NCBI GenBank assembly: GCA_030616165.1
Contig: JAUWXV010000052.1
Coordinates: forward strand, 1-17,381
Reading direction: 5' to 3'
Source: a bacterium
GTDB lineage: Bacteria; SM23-31; JAUVVT01
DNA: 17,381 nt
Shown here one piece after another: positions 1 through 7,010 of this stretch (its first letter is position 1; the number at the start of each line of letters is the position of its first letter). A program made the position numbers and the translations under genes. The notes below the pieces were generated by a model. That model searched no databases and was not told the origin of the DNA. It saw only the letters and a program-made list of their open reading frames with translations.

Positions 1-43
1 CTGTGTAAGCCATTTTATTTTTAATAAAAACAACTAAATAAGA

Positions 44-323
44 AAAGCTGTGCACCCATCTTCGATTTGATCAGCAAATATAAAATTTCCTTAATTAACT
101 CCAGTTAAGTAGACTCGAAACACAACAAAAATATACTTACCGCTGCTACCTCCCGGTCCTGACGGAGTTAGGTAATTTTTATTTGTTCGGGGCTTAAACC
201 ATCAACGTTAATTCAAAAGAAAATTTTAATAAGTGCTTCTTAAATCTAAGTATGGGAATTAAACCCTGCTATAGCGGGTTGCAGGTTACAGGGCACCGCT
301 AACTCCCCGTCTAGCACAGCTTC
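44..323 (-). ncRNA. ffs: Large (Alu-domain-containing) bacterial signal recognition particle RNA
   Basis: This is the RNA scaffold of the signal recognition particle, which works with Ffh in co-translational targeting. Read on the minus strand, it opens with GCUGUGC and then a GACGGGGAGUUAGCGGUGCCC stretch and GCUAUAGCAGGG, the Alu-domain signature of the Bacillus-type scRNA. The S-domain apex is at 143-161 (CAGG, stem ACC/GGU, tetraloop GGGA, AGCAG). The 5' AAGCUGUGC pairs perfectly with the 3' GCACAGCUU (45-53), closing the long rod at about 280 nt, the usual size of the large class. A U-rich stretch follows the 3' end. The ends are estimated from the closing helix and may be off by a few bases. 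Confidence 0.93.
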
Positions 324-685
324 TTTATCAATATTTATCCTTATTTTATTATTAAATATAATTCAATATTTATTGAATTTCAAGGAAAAAATTTTCTTTA
401 TTTTGAATAAGTTTTGATATAAATTATAAATAAGTATATAGTTTCTTTTAAATCCGTATTGGCGGAGCCTATTTTCTTTTAAAGTTGACATGGTAAAAAG
501 TCTAAAAATTTTGTTTTTAAATCTTTTTGCTGAAATAAGTGCAGATGTAATATATTGATTTAGCTTAATTTCCATAACCATATAGGGATAACCCTCTCAT
601 TTGTCCTTGCTAAATTTTAATCTTTTTGCCGCTTCGTCTTGAAAAGAAATTAATTAATTTTTAAATAATTAAAGGTTTTATTTTT
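324..685. other. AT-rich intergenic gap between SRP RNA and the transporter
   Basis: No gene is supported here. The gap holds an 18-bp AT-rich palindrome at 361-378 (ATTCAATA-TT-TATTGAAT), about 40 bp upstream of the SRP RNA 5' end, which may belong to its promoter region. It also holds the first copy of hairpin repeat family A (about 492-640). The 72-codon minus-strand open frame at 363-581 overlaps the repeat and has no coding character. Confidence 0.6.
492..640. repeat. Dispersed hairpin repeat family A, copy 1
   Basis: This copy aligns over about 130 bp with copy 2 (1663-1792), sharing TTTTTGCTGA, AATATATTGATTTA and CTTTAATTT-like blocks. The core hairpin at 586-606 is GGATAA / TTGTCC, in which one canonical pair is replaced by a T-G (wobble) pair. 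The tail (TTTTTGCCGCTTCGTC) matches the tails of copies 3 and 4. Confidence 0.75.
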
Positions 686-1594
686 GTGAAAGGTAAATTA
701 TCCACAGGTATGTGCTTTGCATTTTTGGCTGCATTTTTGTGGAGCACTGGAGGAGTTGGCATCAAAGTGCTTTCTCTTGATGGATTTCAGGTTGCTGCTT
801 TTAGGGCTTTTATAGCAGCATTATTTCTTCTCCCATTTTTCAGACCAGGTGATATAAAATGGAATAAAACCCTTGTTGGATTTCTACTCGCATTTACATG
901 GATGTCCGCTTCTTTTGTAATTTCGACAAAACTTACAACTGCCGCAAATGCAATAGCCCTTCAATATACTTCTGTATTCTGGGTCTTCTTAATTGATGAA
1001 CTTCCTGTTAAGAAGACTATTCCGAAGAGAAAGATTATTCCTTTTATGCTTGTTCTTTTGGGGATATGGTTTTATATGACTGAGCAAAATACTGGTACAA
1101 ATATTCTTGGCAATGTGCTTGGTTTATCTTCAGGACTGGGTTTTGGAGTTGTTGTAGTTCTTTTAAGAAGATTATCTCTCCCCAATGGAAAAAGTGTAAT
1201 TTGCCTCGCTAATGGTGTTGTTTTTATTATTCTTTTCTTAATAATGTTAATAAGGGGCTTTAATTTACCTGATGTCGAGAATGTTGTCTTTGAGTTGAGT
1301 GTTCTTATCTACCTTGGAGTTTTTCAAATAGCAACAGCGTATATAGTTTTTAATAAAGCACTTCAGTCAATTTCTGCGCTCACTGGCAGTTTTGTTGCAC
1401 TATCAGAACCTGTTCTCAATCCTATATGGGTTTATCTTTTTTTAAAAGAAGTTCCCACTTTTCACGGCATTATGGGGTGGATATGTCTTATGATTAGTAT
1501 GTTTATCTATCTATTAACTTTAAATCAACAAAATTCAAAAATTAATCCTTCTTCAGCAGATGAGAAATTAAAATATTCCGATTCTTCCGGATAA
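686..1594 (+). CDS. EamA/DMT-family inner-membrane transporter
   Basis: This is a predicted drug/metabolite-superfamily permease exporting or importing a small metabolite; the substrate cannot be read from sequence. The 302-residue protein is almost entirely hydrophobic and is organised as two EamA halves, about residues 5-130 and 140-278. The N-terminal half has the typical start of the family (AFLAAFLWSTGGVGIK, then FRAFIAALFLLPFF), and the second half ends with the conserved FVALSEPVLNPIWVYLFLKEVP block. That length and layout fit a 10-helix DMT protein. The last 25 residues form a hydrophilic tail. The start is GTG at 686, with a weak AAAGG 10 bases upstream. The gene stands alone, with repeat-bearing gaps on both sides, so its neighbours give no clue to substrate. 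Confidence 0.88.
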   Translation: MKGKLSTGMCFAFLAAFLWSTGGVGIKVLSLDGFQVAAFRAFIAALFLLPFFRPGDIKWNKTLVGFLLAFTWMSASFVISTKLTTAANAIALQYTSVFWVFLIDELPVKKTIPKRKIIPFMLVLLGIWFYMTEQNTGTNILGNVLGLSSGLGFGVVVVLLRRLSLPNGKSVICLANGVVFIILFLIMLIRGFNLPDVENVVFELSVLIYLGVFQIATAYIVFNKALQSISALTGSFVALSEPVLNPIWVYLFLKEVPTFHGIMGWICLMISMFIYLLTLNQQNSKINPSSADEKLKYSDSSG

Positions 1595-1662
1595 TTTTGA
1601 GTTTTCTTTTCCGTCTCAGGCAGATACACTGTGGCGGGATTTACTTCCTTTTCAAGATTACG

Positions 1663-1800
1663 CTGTAAAAAGTCTGAACATTTTGTTTTTTAAACCTTTT
1701 TGCTGATATAAATGCAACTCTAATATATTGATTTACTTTAATTTGCACAACAGTGTAGGGACAATCCTCTCATTTGTCTCTGATAAATTTTCAAAAAACA
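1663..1800. repeat. Dispersed hairpin repeat family A, copy 2
   Basis: This copy is the closest relative of copy 1: TAAAAAGTCT, TTTTTGCTGA, TAATATATTGATTTA, TTTAATTT and the CCTCTCATTTGTC loop are shared. The core hairpin at 1759-1779 is GGACAA / TTGTCT, with one G-T closing pair. Confidence 0.75.
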
Positions 1801-1975
1801 CCAAGAGGTATGCAAAAGTGGAATGTTTAATAAAAACGATAAATTTACAAAAGTTAGCTTTACAAAAAATATGCTTTTATTATTGCTTTTTAAAAGCATT
1901 TTTGATATATTTAATAAAAATTTCTATTTTTGCATGGATTCACTCGCACTTTTCTAATTTATTACCACAATTAAT

Positions 1976-2007
1976 TTGATAATCTTATCAATATATTAAA
2001 GTATAAT
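1976..2007 (+). promoter_or_regulatory. Candidate promoter with palindromic operator upstream of GH97 gene
   Basis: A perfect 7-bp inverted repeat, TTGATAA-TC-TTATCAA, occupies 1976-1991. It is followed by a consensus -10 hexamer TATAAT at 2002-2007, about 24 bp before the preferred ATG. TTGATA at 1976-1981 could serve as a -35 element, though the 20-bp spacer is long. The palindrome lies between or over the promoter elements, where a repressor operator would be expected. That regulatory role is inference. Confidence 0.45.
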
Positions 2008-2030
2008 TGGATATAAAGGGAAGAGGAGTT

Positions 2031-4052
2031 ATGTTAACAAAAAAGTATATTTTTGTTTTGCTGGCATTATTAGTTGCAGGAGCGATGACATTATTTTTTT
2101 GTGCTGGGAAGGGAACTGGAGTGAGTTCTCCTGATGGGAACATATCGGTTAATTTTTATCTAATGGATAAAGTTCCTTATTATAGTGTGAGTTACAAAGG
2201 GAAAACAATTTTACAGGATTCTAAACTTGGAATCGATTTTTCTGAAGGAGGGATACTTGGCGAAAATCTTCAGATTTTGGACATCAAAAAGGAAAGTGTG
2301 GATAATACCTATTCACCTGTTTATGGGAAAAAAAAGGAAATCAGGAATTACTATAATCAGGTAACCGTTTCCTTACAAGAACAGCAAACACCTAACAGAT
2401 TATTTGACATCGTTTTCCGTGCTTATAATGATGGAATTGGTTTTAGATATATTTTGCCTGAGCAGGAATCACTCCGCGAATTTAGTATTAAACTTGAGAA
2501 TTCTCAATTTCGATTTACAGACCCTCACATTACATATGCTCTTCAGCTGGATAGTTATACTACGAGTCAGGAATCTGAATTCAATAAAATCTCTCTTGCC
2601 GAAATTAAAGAGGATACATTAGTTGGCCTCCCTCTATTAGTTGAAATTAAAGAAGGTCCCTATGTTGCTATTACAGAAGCAAATCTTACCGATTATGCTG
2701 GAATGTATTTGTCTGGTGTTAATGGTCTTTCCAACACATTAGTCAGCACACTATCGCCCCTGCCCGGTGAAGAGGAAATAAAAGTTAAAGCCGCAACTCC
2801 ACATTCTACTCCATGGCGAGTTATAATGATTGCTCAGGAACCGGGCAAACTTATTGAATCAAATATCATTCTTAACTTTAATGACCCCTGTGCAATTGAG
2901 GACCTTTCCTGGATTAAACCTGGTAAAACTGCATGGAATTGGTGGTCGGGCAGCGTTGCAAAAGGTGTTAAATTTAAAAGCGGGATGAACACTGAAACTA
3001 TGCTCCATTATATTGACTTTGCCGGCGATTATAATCTTGAATATATGCTGATTGATGCTGGATGGTATCAACGACCTCGTCGGGGTGGAAGTGGAACCTC
3101 TGATATCACAAAACCTATAAAGGAAATAAATATAAAGAGAATCCTTGACCACGCAAAAAATAAAGGCGTTGATATACTATTATGGCTGGACTGGCAGTCC
3201 GTGGATAGACAAATGGATGAGGCATTTCCTTTGTATGAGAAGTGGGGAGTAAAAGGTGTAAAGGTCGATTATATGGATAGAGATGACCAGGAAATGGTAA
3301 ATTATTATCATAAAGTGGTAAAGAAAGCCGCAGAACACCATCTTATAGTCGATTTTCACGGTGCCTATAAACCAACTGGAATAAGACGCACATATCCGAA
3401 TTTAATAACAAGGGAAGGAGTTATGGGTTTAGAATACAGCAAATGGAGCTCGAGATGTGATCCGGAGCATGAGTTGACAATTCCATTTACAAGGATGCTT
3501 GCGGGTCCTATGGACTTTACTCCAGGTGGTTTCAGAAACACTACAAAAGAACAGTTTAAGGCGGTACGTGGTGTTGAACCTATGGCTCAAGGAACACGAT
3601 GTCATCAACTCGCAATGTATGTCGTTTATGAAAGTCCTCTTCAGATGCTGGTCGATTATCCATCAGCATACAGAAACCAAACAGGAATCGAATTTCTTAT
3701 GGTTGTGCCGATAACTTGGGATGATACTAAAGTATTGAATGCAAAAGTTGGAGATTACATTACTATGGCAAGAAAATACGGTAATGAATGGTATGTCGGA
3801 AGTATGACAGATTGGACACCAAGAAAACTTACCGCTTCAATGGATTTTCTTGAGAAGGGTGAATACGTAGCCGAGATTTACCAGGATGCACCAGATGCAG
3901 ATAAAGTTGCAACAAATGCGACTACAAAAAAGGTAATAGTAACATCATCCGACAATATTGTTATCAATATGGCTCCCGGAGGCGGATTTGCGATGAGACT
4001 TTCACCTGCTCCCCAAGGATCATCCATTAAAAGATATAAACCTGAAGTGTAA
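2031..4052 (+). CDS. Glycoside hydrolase family 97 alpha-glycosidase (secreted, probably retaining type)
   Basis: GH97 enzymes hydrolyse alpha-glucosides or alpha-galactosides. The order here is a signal peptide with Cys24 (TLFFC), a GH97 N-terminal beta-sandwich (about 28-285), a catalytic barrel (about 290-560) and a C-terminal beta domain (about 570-673). That matches the whole family architecture and length. In the barrel, GVKGVKVDYMD places Asp413 where retaining family members carry the nucleophile; inverting SusB-type enzymes lack it. REGVMGLEYSKW follows, with Glu462 and Glu468. Retaining GH97 members include characterised alpha-galactosidases, so galactoside specificity is plausible but unproven. 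ATG 2031 is chosen over the in-frame TTG 2007 because the TTG overlaps a consensus -10 box and AGAGGAG lies just before the ATG. The spacing is short, so the start is not certain. The gene is transcribed alone. Confidence 0.93.
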   Translation: MLTKKYIFVLLALLVAGAMTLFFCAGKGTGVSSPDGNISVNFYLMDKVPYYSVSYKGKTILQDSKLGIDFSEGGILGENLQILDIKKESVDNTYSPVYGKKKEIRNYYNQVTVSLQEQQTPNRLFDIVFRAYNDGIGFRYILPEQESLREFSIKLENSQFRFTDPHITYALQLDSYTTSQESEFNKISLAEIKEDTLVGLPLLVEIKEGPYVAITEANLTDYAGMYLSGVNGLSNTLVSTLSPLPGEEEIKVKAATPHSTPWRVIMIAQEPGKLIESNIILNFNDPCAIEDLSWIKPGKTAWNWWSGSVAKGVKFKSGMNTETMLHYIDFAGDYNLEYMLIDAGWYQRPRRGGSGTSDITKPIKEINIKRILDHAKNKGVDILLWLDWQSVDRQMDEAFPLYEKWGVKGVKVDYMDRDDQEMVNYYHKVVKKAAEHHLIVDFHGAYKPTGIRRTYPNLITREGVMGLEYSKWSSRCDPEHELTIPFTRMLAGPMDFTPGGFRNTTKEQFKAVRGVEPMAQGTRCHQLAMYVVYESPLQMLVDYPSAYRNQTGIEFLMVVPITWDDTKVLNAKVGDYITMARKYGNEWYVGSMTDWTPRKLTASMDFLEKGEYVAEIYQDAPDADKVATNATTKKVIVTSSDNIVINMAPGGGFAMRLSPAPQGSSIKRYKPEV

Positions 4053-4463
4053 TAATTTGTGAATTAATTTAAATGTAAAAATTTATAAAAGGGCGTATGA
4101 CTTACTGTGTTATTGTTTTAGGAATTAAATTTTTTGTTAATAGTTGTATATTTTATTATATATTTATAGTTCTCGTTCCCAAACTCAGTTTGGGAACGAG
4201 AATGAAAAAAAAGGTTAAATATTGAAAATGATAAAATAAAAATGAAACTTGTTTATTAAATTCTTCGTAAAAAAAATACAAAACCGAAAGCGACAATCCT
4301 TTTTCTCTTATTGATATAAACTGAACATTATCTTTCGCATTAAATCGAATACTCCATAATTATCATTCAGTCTCTAAAAATTTGACTCAAAAGAATATTT
4401 AAGATATTATTTTCTTGACTCTTACAAGGATTTTCATTATTTAAAATATTAAATAAGGTAAAA
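4053..4463. other. Intergenic gap downstream of GH97 gene
   Basis: No gene is seen. The gap contains the long palindrome at 4170-4202 and otherwise very AT-rich sequence. A good ribosome-binding site (AAGG, 4455-4458) precedes the next start. No convincing terminator with a T-run was found. Confidence 0.55.
4170..4202. repeat. REP-like perfect palindrome
   Basis: Arms TTCTCGTTCCCAAACT and its exact reverse complement (16 bp each) flank a single central C. The hairpin is followed on the plus strand by an A-run rather than a T-run, so it does not look like a rho-independent terminator for the upstream glycosidase gene. Palindromes with a CTCGTTCCCAA core recur across many unrelated bacterial genomes as dispersed REP-type elements; that comparison is from general knowledge. 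Confidence 0.8.
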
Positions 4464-5453
4464 ATGTATTCTAATATGAAAATCTTAAACCTATTTAGAT
4501 TTAGAAATAAAAAAACACTCGAAAATATTTCATCCAAGATATACATAAATCTCAGTCAAAACGAATTTGACAAATCGTTCAGGAAAAAGATGCTCGAAGA
4601 ACTCTTCCTTTTTAATCCCGATAGTATTACCAAAGAAATTATATATAACTTTTATTTCCAGTTTGATATGATAATTGATTTAATCGAGAAAAAAATACAA
4701 ATGGTCATAAAAGATTATCTCATATCCAGGATACTCGAAAAACAGTGCAGATTAACCAAAAAAAACGGCAGATTAACAAAAAATGGTCGAAATTTTATTC
4801 TCTCAGAATTTTCCTTTCTCCCTTCACCATTTTTGAAAAGGCTGTATTCAAGGCTGAGATACCTTCGGCTTGACCAAAAAAATCTTCAGGAAGACTATAT
4901 AAAACTAACCCAGATTATTGGTATGATGAGTGAAAAAGGATACATTATATCAAATCAGTTCAAACAATATTATCACAGTATTGATTTTGACAGGGTTCTT
5001 GGAGAATATATCAAATATAAATACAGTGAAAGTTATCTTCAATTAATCCTTGAAAAATTAAAAATACTGCCTGTAAGTTATGATAAAAAGACAAAAAAAA
5101 TGGAAGAAATCATCCCAATTTCAAAAGAAAAAGAAATTGCCCAGTTGAAAAAGAACTTAATTTATCATATAAATCTTTGTGTTCCAATTCTGGAACAAGA
5201 GCAAAAGAAAGACTTCATTAATTTAATAGTCGATAATAATTTTAATGTTAGTGAAGCAAAAAATTTAATACTTAAATTATCTTTTCTTTTAAAAAGCGTT
5301 GAATACGAACAAGCCAAATCTCATATCATATCTGAATTTGAACAAATAAATGATAAAAAACTTCGCTTAGGAAAAATGGAAATTAGTCCAAAAGGTTTAT
5401 TTTACAAGAATAAATTAAAAAAAATATATATATTTAAAAATAAAAAAGAGTAA
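4464..5453 (+). CDS. Unrecognised helical protein, upstream partner of the MinD/FlhG-like ATPase
   Basis: I do not recognise this family. The 329-residue protein is very rich in Lys, Ile and Leu. It has no signal peptide and no clear membrane span, and the sequence suggests an all-helical cytoplasmic protein. It contains a small in-frame tandem repeat, RLTKKNG followed by RLTKNGR (DNA period 21 bp, about 4748-4790). The C-terminus ends in a strongly basic stretch (about the last 20 residues). The start ATG 4464 has AAGG five bases upstream. Its stop is only two bases before the TTG of the next gene, so the two are almost certainly co-transcribed and translationally linked. A role as a partner or effector of the ATPase is inferred from this position only. 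Confidence 0.8.
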   Translation: MYSNMKILNLFRFRNKKTLENISSKIYINLSQNEFDKSFRKKMLEELFLFNPDSITKEIIYNFYFQFDMIIDLIEKKIQMVIKDYLISRILEKQCRLTKKNGRLTKNGRNFILSEFSFLPSPFLKRLYSRLRYLRLDQKNLQEDYIKLTQIIGMMSEKGYIISNQFKQYYHSIDFDRVLGEYIKYKYSESYLQLILEKLKILPVSYDKKTKKMEEIIPISKEKEIAQLKKNLIYHINLCVPILEQEQKKDFINLIVDNNFNVSEAKNLILKLSFLLKSVEYEQAKSHIISEFEQINDKKLRLGKMEISPKGLFYKNKLKKIYIFKNKKE

Positions 5454-5455
5454 AA

Positions 5456-6436
5456 TTGGAAGATGTAAGTTTCGAAAAGATTATTTGGTCTGTCGCTGGA
5501 GGTAAAGGGGGAACAGGAAAGTCAATAATAACAGCAAATCTTGGAATTGGGCTTTCTATAATGGGCTTCAGGGTTATACTTATTGATGGAGACCTTGGTG
5601 GTCCTAATCTCCATAATTATCTTAATATTAAAAAACCCAAACATACTTTGAACGATTTTATTTCTAACAAAATTTCAAACCTTAATGAGATTATTCTTGA
5701 CACCCCTTTGGAAAACTTGAAAATTATTAGCGGAGGCACCGAACTTCTGGGGGTTGCAAACCTTCCCTACATGAAAAAAGAAAAAATTCTGCGGCACATA
5801 AATAACCTGGATGCTGATATTATTATTATGGATCTTGGCTCCGGAACTTCATATAATACTTTAGACTTTTTTAATCTCTCAAACAAGGGAATAATAATCT
5901 CTAATCCTGAACCAAATGCAAAATACGATGCATATTACTTTTTAAAAAATGCAATCTTTAGAAAAATAAGTAAAAATTTAAAAAAAGACTCCGATGTAAA
6001 AAACATTATGAATAAGTTTTTAAAAGATAATATGTCTGTTATTGAAATATCAAAATTTATGAATTATCTGAAGTCGGAAAGTAAAATATCAAGTGAAATT
6101 GTTGAAAATTTTCTTTATTCTTATAAACCTAAACTAATTATGAATAAAATCAGAAAAAAAAATCAGATTCTGGAAGGGGATTGGTTTGTCAACATCGTCA
6201 AGAATTTCCTTATCATTGATATGGATTATGTCGGATATATGAAATTTGACAACAGGGTTGTTTATTCATCAGAAAAAATTGTTCCATTTATTTTTAAATA
6301 TCCAGAATGCGCTCCCACAAAAAATATCTTTCAGATAATAGATAAACTTCGTAGTTATAATTCGAAACAATTAAGGAAACCTTTTGAATATTTTAAAAAA
6401 GAAATAAAAAAATACAGCAAATACTGGAGTATGTAA
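5456..6436 (+). CDS. FlhG/MinD-like ParA-superfamily ATPase
   Basis: These deviant-Walker-A ATPases dimerise with ATP, often on the membrane, and position other machines (septum, flagella, poles). Visible motifs are GGKGGTGKS at 15-23 with signature Lys17 and Lys22, the switch-I-like IDGDLGGPN (Asp44, Asp46), and the Walker B region DIIIMDLGSG with Asp126. SNPEPNAKYDAY (149-160) resembles the TTPEP..DAY segment of FlhG/FleN. The C-terminus (about 305-326, LRKPFEYFKKEIKKYSKYW) places F, F, I, Y and W every three to four residues between lysines. That is a good amphipathic membrane-targeting helix, as in MinD and FlhG. The 326 residues are somewhat longer than MinD, with an extra Lys-rich helical insert at about 170-220. 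The start is TTG 5456, with AAGAG upstream, two bases after the preceding gene. No MinC, MinE, FlhF or flagellar gene is in view. Confidence 0.9.
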   Translation: MEDVSFEKIIWSVAGGKGGTGKSIITANLGIGLSIMGFRVILIDGDLGGPNLHNYLNIKKPKHTLNDFISNKISNLNEIILDTPLENLKIISGGTELLGVANLPYMKKEKILRHINNLDADIIIMDLGSGTSYNTLDFFNLSNKGIIISNPEPNAKYDAYYFLKNAIFRKISKNLKKDSDVKNIMNKFLKDNMSVIEISKFMNYLKSESKISSEIVENFLYSYKPKLIMNKIRKKNQILEGDWFVNIVKNFLIIDMDYVGYMKFDNRVVYSSEKIVPFIFKYPECAPTKNIFQIIDKLRSYNSKQLRKPFEYFKKEIKKYSKYWSM

Positions 6437-6449
6437 AGATGGTCTTGTA

Positions 6450-6597
6450 GTGGTTCGATTTATGAGTCAAGTTTAAAAAGGTTAAAACCGAGAATTTCGC
6501 TAATCAACACTAATTGATTTTTATTAAATTGTGTAATATAAATTAGTGAAATTCGCGTAATTAGCGGTTTTTAGAGCAGACTCATTTATCGAACCAC
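6450..6597. mobile_element. MITE-like element family B, copy 1 (148 bp)
   Basis: Terminal inverted repeats GTGGTTCGATTTATGAGTC (6450-6468) and GACTCATTTATCGAACCAC (6579-6597) match at 17 of 19 positions. Inside lies a second, imperfect pair (AAAACCG...TTTCGCTAAT against ATTAGCGGTTTT). The central part is nearly identical to copy 2 at 11388-11518, including TTGATTTTTATTAAATTGTG. There is no coding capacity. It is inserted 13 bp after the ATPase stop codon and ends 14 bp before the GTG of the zinc-ribbon gene. No clear target-site duplication was identified. Confidence 0.8.
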
Positions 6598-6611
6598 CTC
6601 CATATTAAAAA

Positions 6612-6914
6612 GTGAGTAACATAAAAATGTTCTGCTGGAAATGCAAAAATGAAATAAAAGTAATAGAAAAAATTGGCAGATCACAGGCCTGCCCTTACTG
6701 CCAGGCATATCTTCACTCCTGTTTTAATTGCAGATTCTATGATAAATTTGCTTATCATGAATGCAAAGAACCGCAGGCAGAATGGGTAAAAGAAAAAGAT
6801 AGTGCAAATTTCTGTGATTATTTCTCCCCTATAAAAGAAAAACCAAAAAATCATAAAACTCTATCTAAAGAAGAGGCAAAAAAAAAATTGAATGAATTAT
6901 TTAAAAGAAAATAA
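6612..6914 (+). CDS. Small conserved cysteine-rich zinc-ribbon protein
   Basis: This is a 100-residue cytoplasmic protein with no assigned function that I can name. It has eight cysteines: Cys8/11 (CWKC), Cys27/30 (CPYC), Cys37/40 (CFNC), then Cys51 and Cys68. The first two pairs look like one zinc ribbon and the remaining four could bind a second metal. The middle segment (FYDKFAYHECKEPQAEWV...NFCDYF) resembles a conserved small protein found in several anaerobic bacterial lineages; this is recognition from memory, not a search. The tail after residue 72 is Lys/Glu-rich and probably helical. GTG 6612 gives the listed start but has no good ribosome-binding site. ATG 6627, directly before FCWKC, is an alternative that would use the GTGAG at 6612 as a weak site. 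Confidence 0.8.
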   Translation: MSNIKMFCWKCKNEIKVIEKIGRSQACPYCQAYLHSCFNCRFYDKFAYHECKEPQAEWVKEKDSANFCDYFSPIKEKPKNHKTLSKEEAKKKLNELFKRK

Positions 6915-7010
6915 TTATAATTTTAATTAATAAAAGGGAACATATTTCTCTATTATTCGTTTAAAATATCCAAATAGAAAAAAAATTAATTAAGCAAAAC
7001 GGTGACGATT

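Larger units (their letters stand above)
1595..2030. other. Intergenic gap with repeat copy and GH97 promoter region
   Basis: No gene is supported. The gap holds repeat A copy 2 (1663-1792) and the probable control region of the downstream glycosidase (1976-2007). The 83-codon plus-strand frame at 1728-1979 begins inside the repeat, is rich in I/F/K as expected of AT-rich noncoding DNA, and is not called. Confidence 0.6.

Noticed and set aside
363-581. 72-codon minus-strand open frame
   Set aside because: It overlaps repeat family A copy 1, is K/I/F/N-rich as expected of AT-rich DNA, and shows no ribosome-binding site or recognisable motif.
1728-1979. 83-codon plus-strand open frame
   Set aside because: It begins inside repeat copy 2 and has noncoding-like composition; the promoter palindrome of the GH97 gene lies just after it.
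2007-2030. TTG start giving an 8-residue longer GH97 protein
   Set aside because: The TTG overlaps a consensus TATAAT box, and the longer form would put charged residues (MDIKGRGV) ahead of a normal signal peptide start MLTKK.
4170-4202. Rho-independent terminator of the GH97 gene
   Set aside because: The stem is strong, but it is followed by an A-run on the plus strand, not a T-run, and resembles a dispersed REP palindrome.
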